DNA of 64,000 nt from Nocardia sp. SYP-A9097 (GTDB taxonomy: Bacteria; Actinomycetota; Actinomycetes; Mycobacteriales; Mycobacteriaceae), in contig NZ_WJIC01000023.1 of assembly GCF_009649815.1 (NCBI RefSeq), positions 55,197 to 119,196 on the forward strand. Direction: 5' to 3'. Positions 36,954 through 46,174 of this stretch are shown piece after piece (positions within the stretch are counted from its first letter, which is position 1; the number at the start of each line of letters is the position of its first letter). The position numbers and the translations under genes were made by a program. The notes beneath the pieces were generated by a model that was given only the letters and a program-made list of their open reading frames with translations, had not been told where the DNA came from and ran no database searches.

Positions 36954-37307
36954 ATGGACAGCGCAGCGGCCCGGAATATTTCCGCAAGCGAGGACGGCCC
37001 TTCCGTGAGCGCGGACATCGCGGCCGACACCACCGCGCCCGGTACCGATGGCGCACACGGCCTCTCGCGACGCGAACTCGACATCCTCGACTTCGAGCGC
37101 AAATGGTGGAAGTACGCCGGCGCCAAGGAAGAAGCCATCCGGGAGCTGTTCGACCTCTCGGCCACCCGCTACTACCAGGTCCTCAATGCCGTGGTGGACA
37201 AGCCCGAAGCCCTGGCCGCGGACCCCATGCTGGTGAAGCGCCTGCGCCGGCTGCGTGCCAGTCGCCAGAAGACCAGGGCCGCACGCCGTCTCGGATTCCA
37301 GGTGTGA
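36954..37307 (+). CDS. DUF3263 protein (Rv0430-like)
   Basis: A 117-residue protein. The N-terminal ~40 residues are low-complexity; the C-terminal half is the conserved DUF3263 domain: LSRRELDILDFERKWWKYAG followed by ATRYYQVLNAVVDKPEAL, which looks like a small helix-turn-helix, and a basic tail. DNA binding is likely but unproven. AGGGAG precedes the ATG. It starts the forward operon DUF3263-LytR_C-sodC-ligase, the same order as Rv0430-Rv0433. Confidence 0.85.
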   Translation: MDSAAARNISASEDGPSVSADIAADTTAPGTDGAHGLSRRELDILDFERKWWKYAGAKEEAIRELFDLSATRYYQVLNAVVDKPEALAADPMLVKRLRRLRASRQKTRAARRLGFQV

Positions 37308-37344
37308 ACCGCCCGGACCCGCAGCAGCGATTAGGCTCCACGCC

Positions 37345-37914
37345 GTGAGCACTCCGAATTCGCCGTCCGGCGGCCCGCCCCTGCGGGCGCTGGCCATGGT
37401 GTTGATCGCACTGGCCATAGTGTTCGCCGGAATCGGCGCGATGTCGCTGTCGAGTTCGGACTCCTCGGACGCCGACGCCTCGACCGCGCAGGCCACAAGT
37501 GTGGCGAGTGCCACTGTGGCCCCGGCACTTTCATCAACGCTGCCGCCGGTGGTCGGCACCCCGCCGAGCAGCAGCGCCGCCGCGCCGACCACCACCACAC
37601 CGCCGGTCACCACCACCAAGCCCGCGGCCGGGGTCGACAAGTCGGTTCCCGTAAGGGTTTTCAACAACAGCATGGTCTCGGGCCTGGCCGCCAAGACCGC
37701 GAACGATCTCACCGCCGACGGCTGGAATATTGCCGAGACCGGCAACTACGGTGCCGGCGTAATCCCGAAAACCACCGTGTACTACGGCAGTTCGGCCGCG
37801 GAGAAGGCGGCCGCACTGGCCATCGCCGCCGAGCTCGGCGTCACCGCGGAGCCCCGATTCGCCGGAATCAGCGACAGTCCGCCCGGCGTCATCGTCATCG
37901 TCACCGGCAACTGA
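37345..37914 (+). CDS. LytR C-terminal domain protein (Rv0431-like)
   Basis: A 189-residue membrane-anchored protein: one helix (about residues 14-37), a Ser/Thr/Pro/Ala-rich external linker (40-100) with TTTTPPVTTTKP, then a ~85-residue LytR_C domain (VRVFNNSMVSGLAAKTANDL to the end). In M. tuberculosis the homologue Rv0431 is linked to control of vesicle release. GTG start 37 bases after DUF3263. Confidence 0.85.
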   Translation: MSTPNSPSGGPPLRALAMVLIALAIVFAGIGAMSLSSSDSSDADASTAQATSVASATVAPALSSTLPPVVGTPPSSSAAAPTTTTPPVTTTKPAAGVDKSVPVRVFNNSMVSGLAAKTANDLTADGWNIAETGNYGAGVIPKTTVYYGSSAAEKAAALAIAAELGVTAEPRFAGISDSPPGVIVIVTGN

Positions 37915-38061
37915 TCCGCTTGTGGCCGGCAACCGATCGGCTCTCGAACACCCGGCCAGCCCCTGCGGGGGAATGGGTCACGGCTCTGGCATCATCTTGT
38001 CCGAGTAGTAATCATGTCCACCCACCTTTTCGTAAACTCGGACTCGTAAAGGAGTTCCCCG

Positions 38062-38742
38062 ATGGCCCCGTCCACAACTCGTCGCCCGTCCTGGTGGACT
38101 GTGACCCCGGTGCTCGCGGTCGCGGTCCTCGGTATCGCAGGCTGCTCGAGCGGCCAGGAATCGAGCGACGTCAAGGGGACGACCCCGCCGGTCTTCACCA
38201 GCTCTCCCGCACCGGCAGGTACCGAGCACGGTGGGCTCACCAACCCGCCGACCGATTCCGTCAGCGCCACGCTGAAGGATTCGAACGGCCAGACCGTCGG
38301 CACCGCCACCTTCGGCAAGATCGACAAGCACCTCGAGGTCACGGTCGAGGTACACGGCCTCAAGCCCGGCTTCCACGGCCTGCACGTACACCAGATCGGC
38401 AAGTGCGAGCCGAACTCCGTCGCTCCCACCGGTGGCGCGGCCGGCGATTTCCTCTCCGCCGGTGGCCACTTCCAGTCCGGTGACCAGAACGTGCACCCCG
38501 CCAGCGGCGACCTCACCTCCCTCGAGGTCAAGCAGGACGGCACCGCCAAGCTGGTCACGACCACCGACTCCGTCACCCTGGACGAACTCAAGGGCAAGGC
38601 CCTGATGATCCACGCGGGTGCGGACAACTTCGGCAATATTCCGAGTCGCTACACCCAGGCCGGTGGCGCCGCCGGGCCGGACGCCGAGACCTTGGCGACC
38701 GGTGACGCGGGCGCACGCGTGGCCTGCGGCGTAGTCGCATAA
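38062..38742 (+). CDS. sodC: Cu/Zn-type superoxide dismutase lipoprotein
   Basis: Detoxifies superoxide at the cell surface. A lipobox (VLGIAGC, Cys28) marks it as a lipoprotein. Copper ligands are seen in GLHVHQIGKC, AGGHFQSGD and MIHAGADNFGN; the structural disulfide Cys and Arg lie in GDAGARVACGV. In the zinc loop the residue expected to be the third zinc His (before GDL) is Ala in NVHPASGDLTSL, so the protein may lack zinc, as known for M. tuberculosis SodC. 226 residues. The ligase gene begins 14 bases downstream. Confidence 0.93.
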   Translation: MAPSTTRRPSWWTVTPVLAVAVLGIAGCSSGQESSDVKGTTPPVFTSSPAPAGTEHGGLTNPPTDSVSATLKDSNGQTVGTATFGKIDKHLEVTVEVHGLKPGFHGLHVHQIGKCEPNSVAPTGGAAGDFLSAGGHFQSGDQNVHPASGDLTSLEVKQDGTAKLVTTTDSVTLDELKGKALMIHAGADNFGNIPSRYTQAGGAAGPDAETLATGDAGARVACGVVA

Positions 38743-38756
38743 CCCATAGGTGAACC

Positions 38757-39902
38757 ATGGCCGGGGCAGGCGTTTCGAAGGTCCACTTCAACAGTTCGCC
38801 TCGGCCCACGCTCGGCGTGGAGTGGGAGGTCGCGCTCGTCGACAAGACGACGCGTGACCTTTCCAATACCGCCGCAGCGGTTTTCGAAGCCTGCGGTGAT
38901 CTGCGCGCCTGGGACGGCACCCCGCAGATCACCAAGGAGCTGCTGCGCAATACCGTCGAGCTGGTCTCCGGTAAGCACGACAATGTCGGCGAGGTCGTGG
39001 ACGAGCTGCACGCCACCATGGACGCCGTGCGCCGCGCCGCCGACCCGCTCGGTGTCGACCTGTTCTGCGCCGGCACCCATCCCTTCGCGCAGTGGTCCAC
39101 CCAACAGCTCACGCGCAGTGCGCATTACGACGAACTGATCGAGCGCACCCAGTGGTGGGGCCGCCAGATGCTGATCTGGGGCGTGCACGTACACGTCGGA
39201 ATCTCCCACCCGGAGAAGGTGTTCCCGATCCTGAACACCCTGCTGCTGTCCTATCCGCACCTGCTCGCACTCTCCAGCTCCTCACCCATGTGGGCGGGCG
39301 TGGACACCGGATACGCCAGCAATCGCGCCCTCATGTTCCAGCAGCTGCCCACCGCCGGACTGCCCTTCCAATTCGAAAACTGGACGCAGTTCGAGGCTTT
39401 CGTGCACGACCAGATGAAAACCGGTGTGTTCGAACAGGTCGGCGGCATGCACTGGGATATCCGGCCCGCCCCCAAATGGGGCACCATCGAGGTGCGCGTC
39501 TGCGACGGCACCCCCAGCCGCGCCGAACTCTCCGCCATTGTGGCGCTCATCCACTGCCTCATCGTGGATCTGGACCGCCGCGTCGAATCCGGTGAGACAC
39601 TGCCGACCATTCCGCCCTGGCATGTGCAGGAGAACAAGTGGCGTGCGGCCCGTTACGGCCTGGACGCCATCATCATCACCGATGCCGCCAGCAATGAGCG
39701 CCTGGTCACCGATGATCTGATGGATCTGCTGAATCGTCTCGAGCCGACCGCCAAGAGCCTGGGCTGTGAGAACGAACTCGCCCTGGTCGCCGATATCCCC
39801 AAGCGCGGGGCCTCGTATCAGCGGCAGCGCCGGGTGGCCGCGGCCAATCAGGGCGACCTGATCAGCGTCGTCGATTCGCTCGTCACCGAACTGGCCCAGT
39901 AG
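38757..39902 (+). CDS. Carboxylate-amine ligase, YbdK/GCS2 family (Rv0433-like)
   Basis: A 381-residue ATP-dependent ligase of the glutamate-cysteine ligase 2 superfamily. Visible blocks: TLGVEWEVALVD (metal Glu pair), WGVHVHVGISH, SSSPMWAGVDTGYASNRALM and WDIRPAPKWGTIEVRVCD. YbdK-type enzymes form gamma-glutamyl bonds but the physiological substrate is unknown. It sits directly after sodC, as in M. tuberculosis. Confidence 0.88.
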   Translation: MAGAGVSKVHFNSSPRPTLGVEWEVALVDKTTRDLSNTAAAVFEACGDLRAWDGTPQITKELLRNTVELVSGKHDNVGEVVDELHATMDAVRRAADPLGVDLFCAGTHPFAQWSTQQLTRSAHYDELIERTQWWGRQMLIWGVHVHVGISHPEKVFPILNTLLLSYPHLLALSSSSPMWAGVDTGYASNRALMFQQLPTAGLPFQFENWTQFEAFVHDQMKTGVFEQVGGMHWDIRPAPKWGTIEVRVCDGTPSRAELSAIVALIHCLIVDLDRRVESGETLPTIPPWHVQENKWRAARYGLDAIIITDAASNERLVTDDLMDLLNRLEPTAKSLGCENELALVADIPKRGASYQRQRRVAAANQGDLISVVDSLVTELAQ

Positions 39903-39995
39903 GGAACCGGCACAGTAGAACTCGGCCCACAGCCGCGTTTCCACGAGGTGTGATTTCGGTTACGCCGAGTTGAACGGCGTACCCGCTGGCCAGGG

Positions 39996-41444
39996 GTGAC
40001 CCGGCCGCCATCGGGAGCCGTCCGCCCCGACCGGCGTCCGGTGTTCAGCAGGCGCGGGGGCTTGCGTTCACACGACGTTTACTATGGCTTGGTGTTGCTC
40101 GACGGTCCGCGTTCCGAAGTGGTGGGTGGAGCACGCCGGACCTCCTGGCTGCCGTCGCGGCGCCTGCAGCTCGCGGCGTTGCTCACCGCCGTCCCGATGC
40201 TGCTCATCGGATTGCAGATCTACGCCTCGCACAACCACTTCCTCGGACCCCTGGAAAGCCTCTGGGCCGACTACACCGGCACCCCCAAATCGGTCACCGT
40301 GCCATGGGCCGGACTCGGACTCGCCCTGATCGGATTGAATTGGCGACGCCGATTCATCGCCGTCGGCGCGGCCGCCGCCATCGACGTGGTCTACCAGTTG
40401 GTGCGCACCCTCGGCGGCGGACCGCTCGCCCTGGGAAACGGTCCGGTCATCGTGCTCACCGCAATCGTGCTGATCGCGAATTTCGGCTGGGAGGGCAAGG
40501 ACAAACGCAATGCCCTGCACGCCGCCGCGCTCGGCATCCTGCTGACACTCTCCAGCAAGGTCGCCGAGGTCTGGCTCGTCATCACCATGCAGGCCGGACC
40601 GCAGGTACTGGACGAACACGTCGTACTGGTCGACCGCGCGCTCGGCAATCCGTCCTGGGTGATGGGGCAGGTACTCGAAACCCTCGGGCCGGTAGTCGAA
40701 TTCATCCTGCACTGGGTCTACATCGAGCTACCCGTCGGCGCCATGATCGTCACCATCTGGCAGCTGCGCAATGTGGTCGGGACCGGGCAGTGGCCCGGGC
40801 ACTACCTGGTGCGCACCTTCCTGGTGATCGGTCTCGTCGGCCCGCTGTTCTACGTGATCTTCCCCGTGGTCGGGCCCATCTTCGCCTACGGTGCGGACGG
40901 GCACGCCTTCGCGCTCGGCAACTACTGGCCGAATGTGGTTCCGCCCATCGATCTTTCGCCCGGCGCGATTCCGTTCGGCAGTATCGCCCCGCGCAATTGC
41001 ATGCCCTCACTGCACACCGCGTGGGCGCTGTCGATCTTCATCCACTCGCGCCGCGATAGCGACGGCTCACCTGCACCGGCCTGGCTGCGCTGGGGCGGCG
41101 CGTTCTGGCTCATCGCCACACTGTCGGCCACGCTCGGCTTCGGCTACCACTACGGCGCGGACCTGGTGGTCGGCGCGGTGCTGTGCCTGACCATCGAATC
41201 CGCCCTGCGTGACCCCGAACGCGGTTGGGATCGTGCCCGTTTCCAGCTGGTCGCGGGCGGCGCGGCGCTGGTGGCGGTGCTGCTGCTGGGCTACCGATAC
41301 CTGTCGCTGGAGATCGCACAGAATCCGGTGCCCGCCGGGGTCATGATTCTCGGACTGCTCGCGGGCTACGGCATCGCCTTCTACCGCACCTGGTTCGCGA
41401 CCGCACCCGTCCCCGTCGCGGTCGGAACCGCCGCGCACGCCTGA
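39996..41444 (+). CDS. PAP2-superfamily / inositol-phosphorylceramide-synthase-like membrane protein
   Basis: A ~482-residue polytopic protein (about ten helices). The lipid phosphatase/phosphotransferase signature is split as NCMPSLHTAWALSIFI and LGFGYHYGADLVVG, where the His residues and Asp form the active site of PAP2/Aur1-type enzymes. A long helical N-terminal half precedes it. It probably acts on a prenyl- or inositol-phospholipid at the outer face of the membrane. The start is uncertain: the GTG at 39996 adds ~40 polar residues before conserved-looking sequence. Confidence 0.75.
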   Translation: MTRPPSGAVRPDRRPVFSRRGGLRSHDVYYGLVLLDGPRSEVVGGARRTSWLPSRRLQLAALLTAVPMLLIGLQIYASHNHFLGPLESLWADYTGTPKSVTVPWAGLGLALIGLNWRRRFIAVGAAAAIDVVYQLVRTLGGGPLALGNGPVIVLTAIVLIANFGWEGKDKRNALHAAALGILLTLSSKVAEVWLVITMQAGPQVLDEHVVLVDRALGNPSWVMGQVLETLGPVVEFILHWVYIELPVGAMIVTIWQLRNVVGTGQWPGHYLVRTFLVIGLVGPLFYVIFPVVGPIFAYGADGHAFALGNYWPNVVPPIDLSPGAIPFGSIAPRNCMPSLHTAWALSIFIHSRRDSDGSPAPAWLRWGGAFWLIATLSATLGFGYHYGADLVVGAVLCLTIESALRDPERGWDRARFQLVAGGAALVAVLLLGYRYLSLEIAQNPVPAGVMILGLLAGYGIAFYRTWFATAPVPVAVGTAAHA

Positions 41445-41448
41445 TCGG

Positions 41449-42783
41449 CTACTCGGCCGGATCGGTCACCGCATCGCCATCCGTCTCGCCGGGTGCCGCG
41501 GGCACGGAACGATTGCGGCGCAACGCGTACACGCCCACGATGCAGCCGATGACAATCAGGCATGCCATCCACGCGGGCGCGGACGTATCCTCCGACACCA
41601 CCGTGCACACCACGGCCTTGCTGGAATCCTGCATGGCATAGTGCCCGCGCGCCACGAAATCGCGCAGGCCCAGCACCGCCGACGGAATGAAGATCACCAT
41701 GGTGGCCAGCACCCGGTTCGGCACGAAACGCGGGTTCGACGAAGCCAATCCGTAGCCGACCAGCCAGGCCAGCACCGCCGTACCGCCGACCGTCAAGACC
41801 GCGCGATCGGAGTTCGAGGTGAGCGCGGTGAACAGACCGAGCAGCAGCACCAGCACCAAACAGGCCAGGGGCGCGCCCCGGCGGGTGCCGTACCACATGC
41901 CGAAAACCGCGATCGCCACCGCGAGCGGAATCGTCCAGGCCGGTAGCTCCGCCGCCAGCGCGGATGACCCCACAGCACTCAAACCCACTGTCACCAGCAC
42001 CAATTCACCATCGCGGCCGGGCAGCAGCATGGCCGCGATGAGCGCGGTCGCCACCGTGGTCACCACCGCCACCCCGATACCCGCGAAGGTGTCACCGTGC
42101 CGCGCCAGCCACTCGGCACTGGCGACGGTGACCAGCACCAGCACCACACCCGCCAGGATCGGCGCCAGCGGCAGTTCGATCGAAGGGCGTTCGGCCGGTG
42201 TGCGATTGCGGTTGATCAGCGTGCCGATGGCCACCAGCACCAGCGCGGTTTCCAGCATCCACAGCGGCGGCATATCCATGGCTTCCCAGGCGCTGCTGCT
42301 CGGTCCGTTCTTCAGCGCGCCGCCCAGATGTGGGATGGGGCTGACCGCACCGAGCAGCACACTGGTGACGATGCCGAGCGTCCACCCGTACGCGGGCAGC
42401 CGGTGATGCAGCACCGCCGCACCCAGCGCGCCCAAAACCAGTCCGCCCGCGAGTGAATCGATGAAATTCAGGGTGGAGAGCGCGGAGGAGGGTTCGGTCT
42501 GATGGCCGAAGATATGGTTCACCGTCAATGCGATCAGACCGCCGAGCGCGGTGGACCAGGCAATGACAATGCTGCCGAGCGTGGTGATCAGCACCGCGGA
42601 GATCATGGCCACCAGCACGCCCGCGCCAATGGCGCGCGGCAGCGTATATGCCATCAGATCCAATTGCAGTGCGGAGGTATTGGAGGTCCAGCCGAAATCG
42701 ATCGGCATGGCTAGCGAAAGTCCAGCAACCGTCGTTGCGACCAGTGTGGTGATCGTCTCGGTCGCTACTTGATACGGCCTCAC
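41449..42783 (-). CDS. Polytopic membrane protein of unknown function
   Basis: 444 residues with about eleven or twelve hydrophobic helices and very short loops; no catalytic motif stands out. The longest loop carries GGALKNGPSSSAWEAMDMPPL near residue 160. The tail is polar and acidic. It converges on the PAP2 gene with a four-base gap. GTG start. The 42784-42906 gap to the AAA ATPase stop contains an AT-rich stretch suitable for this gene's promoter. I do not recognise the family. Confidence 0.7.
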   Translation of the reverse strand: MRPYQVATETITTLVATTVAGLSLAMPIDFGWTSNTSALQLDLMAYTLPRAIGAGVLVAMISAVLITTLGSIVIAWSTALGGLIALTVNHIFGHQTEPSSALSTLNFIDSLAGGLVLGALGAAVLHHRLPAYGWTLGIVTSVLLGAVSPIPHLGGALKNGPSSSAWEAMDMPPLWMLETALVLVAIGTLINRNRTPAERPSIELPLAPILAGVVLVLVTVASAEWLARHGDTFAGIGVAVVTTVATALIAAMLLPGRDGELVLVTVGLSAVGSSALAAELPAWTIPLAVAIAVFGMWYGTRRGAPLACLVLVLLLGLFTALTSNSDRAVLTVGGTAVLAWLVGYGLASSNPRFVPNRVLATMVIFIPSAVLGLRDFVARGHYAMQDSSKAVVCTVVSEDTSAPAWMACLIVIGCIVGVYALRRNRSVPAAPGETDGDAVTDPAE

Positions 42784-42906
42784 CTGGGTGAAAATACCGT
42801 GCTAACCCTTACCGATCGGTTCGACTCGCCTAATTGAATTCTCCACCGGGCTGATTCAGCTACCAAACCGATGAGTCGTAATTTGCCGGAAGCCGGCGAA
42901 TACCGG

Positions 42907-45186
42907 CTATCCCGAGGCCGCCCGCTGCGCCGCGTACAACCGCAATTCCTCCACCTGCACCGGATCCAGCGACGGGCGCACCGCCGCGCGCGCGGCCGCC
43001 ACATCCGCCGCGGTCACATCCGCGGCATCCACATTGCGGCGCATGGCCGCCAGTGCCGATTCCCGCAGCAGCGCCGCACAATCCGCCGCCGAATAACCCG
43101 CCAAATCCTTTGCCAGTTCGCGCAGATTCACCTCTTTCGCCAGCGGCACCGATTTCCCCGCGGTGCGCAGGATTTCCGCGCGCGCGGCCGCATCCGGCGG
43201 CGGCACGAAAACCAGGCGCTCCATTCGACCCGGCCGGGTCAACGCCGGATCGATCAATTCCGGGCGATTGGTCGCACCGACCACCACCACATCACGCAGC
43301 GGCTCCACGCCGTCGAGTTCGGTCAGCAGCGCCGCCACCACCCGATCGGTCACCCCGGAATCACTACTCTGGCCGCGACGCGGGGCCAATGCGTCCACCT
43401 CGTCCAGGAAAATCAGCGACGGCGCGGAATCACGTGCGCGCTGGAACAATTCACGCACCGCGCGCTCGGACGAACCCACCCACTTATCCATCAGCTCCGC
43501 GCCTTTGACGGTGTGCACGCTCAATTGCCCGGTACTCGCGAGCGCGCGCACCAGGAACGTCTTGCCGCAACCCGGCGGACCGTAGAGCAGCACCCCGCGC
43601 GGCGGTTCGATACCCAGCCGGGCGAACGAATCCGGATGCCGCAGCGGCCACAGTACCGCCTCGGTGAGCGCCTGCTTGGTCTCCACCATGTCACCGACAT
43701 CGTCGAGACCGAGACTGCCGATGGCCAATTCCTCTGTGCCCGAACGGGACAGCGGGCGGATCACCTCCAGCGCGCCCACCAGATCCTGCTGCCGCAGCAT
43801 GGGCTCCGAATGCTCCCGGCTCGACCGCGACGCCGCGCGCAAGGCCGCTTCACGCACCAGTGCCGCCAGATCGGATACCACGAAACCGGGTGTGCGCGAG
43901 GCGATCTCAGCCAGTTTCAGGCTCTCGGTGGGTGCTTTGCGGAGCAGCTGCTCCAGCAGCGCCGCGCGCACCGCCGCCGTCGGCAGCGGCAGCGTCACCT
44001 CGCGATCGCACAGCTCGGGGGCGCGCAACCGGGTATCCACCTCGGTGGGATGCGAGGTCGTCGCCAGCAGCGCCACCGCCGGACACGCCACCGCCGCCCG
44101 CAATTGATCGAGAATCAGTGTGGCCACCGGCTCCGCCTCGGTGGGTAGCAGGGCATCGATATCGGTAATGAGCAGGACTCCGCCCGCTCCCGAACAGATA
44201 TCGGAGACCGCCATCCCGACCTCGCGCAGCCGCGTGCCGCTCTCGGTCGCGCCGACCGAAGGACCGTCGAGCTCCACCAGTCGCCGTGGCCCCGCCGCGG
44301 TACCCGCCTGGGTCGTGCGACCGGCCCCCGCCACCGCGCGCGCCAGGGTCGCCTTGCCGACTCCGGCCGGACCGGTGATGAGCACACCCAAATGTGACGA
44401 CGCCCCAAGGGTTTTCAACAGTTCCGGCTCATCGAGGGCCAGATTCAGCCATTCGATCAGCTTGGCCGCCTGCGCCTGGACGCCCGCCAGATCCGCCATC
44501 GCCACCGCCGACACCGGTGCGGACGAGTCCGCGCGCTCCGGATCGGCGGGCCGATCCCGTCGATCCGGGGCCTGCGCCGCCACGTCACCCATGAGCGAGC
44601 GCGGCGAATCCGTCGCCGCGATCCCCGGACCCCACACCACCGCGCTATTGGGCTGCACACTCACCGGCCCGGGGGAGGGATCGGTCGCCGTCACGGTCAG
44701 CAACTCCGAGGTCCACGCGATCCCGAAGGCCCGCGAAAGCGCCTGTGCGGCAGCCGAAGTACTCGTCCCCGGCCCCAGATCACGAGGCAGCAGCGACACC
44801 GTATCCCCGACCGTCACCACCTTGCCCAACAGTGCCTGCCGCAATGTGGTCTCCGGAATCGACCCGGTCGCCAGCGTGGACCCGGTCACCGAAATCTGCC
44901 GCGCCCCGAAAACGGTCGCGGGTGCGACCGTCACCGTCGTGCCCTCCCGCACCCCCGCATTCGACAGCGTCACATCGTCGAGCAGCGCCACCCCGGTAGG
45001 CGTCCCCGCCGGCGCGACAGCGACCACCGCCGCAGTCCGCCGCGTCCCGATCAAAGAGATCCCATCCCACTCCCGCAACCCGAGCGCAGCCAGCGCTTCG
45101 GGATGCAACCGCACCAACCCCCTCCGGGCATCGGCAGCCGAAATATTCAGTCGTGCGGTCAACGCGAGATCAGGCACCCTTCCCAT
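42907..45186 (-). CDS. CDC48/p97-like double AAA ATPase (Rv0435c-like)
   Basis: A 759-residue protein: CDC48-type N domain (about 1-180), variable linker, D1 AAA module (~245-470) and D2 AAA module (~495-730). D2 is canonical: Walker A GPPGCGKT (536-543), Walker B LIFLDE (591-596), GATNRPE and arginine fingers in RPGRMERLV. D1 has GPAGVGKAT with Ala where the Mg-binding Thr/Ser should be, and Walker B ITDID lacking the catalytic Glu, so it probably binds ATP poorly or without hydrolysis. It likely unfolds or remodels proteins; partners unknown. It lies downstream of psd-pssA as in M. tuberculosis, separated by a hairpin. Confidence 0.92.
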   Translation of the reverse strand: MGRVPDLALTARLNISAADARRGLVRLHPEALAALGLREWDGISLIGTRRTAAVVAVAPAGTPTGVALLDDVTLSNAGVREGTTVTVAPATVFGARQISVTGSTLATGSIPETTLRQALLGKVVTVGDTVSLLPRDLGPGTSTSAAAQALSRAFGIAWTSELLTVTATDPSPGPVSVQPNSAVVWGPGIAATDSPRSLMGDVAAQAPDRRDRPADPERADSSAPVSAVAMADLAGVQAQAAKLIEWLNLALDEPELLKTLGASSHLGVLITGPAGVGKATLARAVAGAGRTTQAGTAAGPRRLVELDGPSVGATESGTRLREVGMAVSDICSGAGGVLLITDIDALLPTEAEPVATLILDQLRAAVACPAVALLATTSHPTEVDTRLRAPELCDREVTLPLPTAAVRAALLEQLLRKAPTESLKLAEIASRTPGFVVSDLAALVREAALRAASRSSREHSEPMLRQQDLVGALEVIRPLSRSGTEELAIGSLGLDDVGDMVETKQALTEAVLWPLRHPDSFARLGIEPPRGVLLYGPPGCGKTFLVRALASTGQLSVHTVKGAELMDKWVGSSERAVRELFQRARDSAPSLIFLDEVDALAPRRGQSSDSGVTDRVVAALLTELDGVEPLRDVVVVGATNRPELIDPALTRPGRMERLVFVPPPDAAARAEILRTAGKSVPLAKEVNLRELAKDLAGYSAADCAALLRESALAAMRRNVDAADVTAADVAAARAAVRPSLDPVQVEELRLYAAQRAASG

Positions 45187-45237
45187 TGTGCTGGAATCGC
45201 CCCGCGCTGATACCCGTCCTCGGGTCCGAAAACCCGA

Positions 45238-45278
45238 ACGCCCATGGTTCGTGACCTCGACGGCCGAACCATGGGCGT
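45238..45278. terminator. Hairpin after pssA
   Basis: A perfect 13-bp inverted repeat (ACGCCCATGGTTC/GAACCATGGGCGT) with a 15-base loop begins 15 bases past the pssA stop, in the gap before the AAA ATPase gene on the same strand. It probably reduces read-through from psd-pssA. Confidence 0.7.
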
Positions 45279-45292
45279 TGTGATGGGAAGGA

Positions 45293-46174
45293 CTAGAGCC
45301 GACCGCCCGGGCGGCGGAGGCGCAGGCGTGCGGTGGAGATGCTGCGAATCGGCCTGCGGCGCTGGGCCCGTCGCTGGGCGCGGCGTTCGGCCGGCTTGTG
45401 ATGCCAGGTCTCCGGGCGGGCCGCCACCCAGCGCGCCGAATGCACGGCGAACGGGATGTGGCCCAGGTACAGCACGACCAGCGCCATCATCAGAATCAGC
45501 GGGTAGGTGACCAGCAGGGCGGCGGCCAGGGCCACCAGCACCAGCAGCAGCGGTGCGTTGCGCGGGGCGACCGAGACCGACTTGATGGCCAGGGTCGGCA
45601 GCGTGCTCACACACAGCAGGCCGGTGAGCACCACCCACGCCGATACGGCCGGGAAGCTCACCCACCAGCCGTCGCCGAACTGCTCCGACAGCGCGATCGG
45701 CAACAGTGCGATGAGCGCTCCCGCCGGCGCCGGCACACCGGTGAAGTACTCGCGCTGCCAATCGGGCCGCGAATCATCGTCCATGAGCGTGTTGAAGCGG
45801 GCCAGCCGCAGCACCATGCAGACCGCGAACATGAGCGCGACGATCCAGCCCACACTGTCGGCGTGCAGGAAGGTCACGTACAGCACCAGCGCCGGTGCGA
45901 CACCGAACGCGATCGCGTCCGAGAGCGAATCGAGTTCCGCGCCCATCTTGGTGGTGGCATCCAGCATGCGGGCGATCCGCCCGTCCAGCATGTCGAAGAT
46001 CGCGGCGGCCCCGACCAGCGCCAGCGCTATCGCCAACTGGCCCTGCATGGCGAACTTCACCGCCGAGAGTCCCGAGCACAATCCGAGAATGGTGACCATG
46101 CTCGGCAGCAGCCGCACGGTGCGATTGCGGGCCGAGCGGTGCAGCGCCGGTGTGGGCGCGAGTTGCTCCATCAT
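45293..46174 (-). CDS. pssA: CDP-diacylglycerol-serine O-phosphatidyltransferase
   Basis: Makes phosphatidylserine from CDP-diacylglycerol and serine. The CDP-alcohol phosphotransferase motif is complete: DGRIARMLDATTKMGAELD followed by SLSD (DGxxAR...GxxxDxxxD), with about eight helices after it and a basic tail. 293 residues. Its ATG overlaps the psd stop (ATGA), coupling it to the next enzyme of the pathway. Confidence 0.93.
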   Translation of the reverse strand: MMEQLAPTPALHRSARNRTVRLLPSMVTILGLCSGLSAVKFAMQGQLAIALALVGAAAIFDMLDGRIARMLDATTKMGAELDSLSDAIAFGVAPALVLYVTFLHADSVGWIVALMFAVCMVLRLARFNTLMDDDSRPDWQREYFTGVPAPAGALIALLPIALSEQFGDGWWVSFPAVSAWVVLTGLLCVSTLPTLAIKSVSVAPRNAPLLLVLVALAAALLVTYPLILMMALVVLYLGHIPFAVHSARWVAARPETWHHKPAERRAQRRAQRRRPIRSISTARLRLRRPGGRL

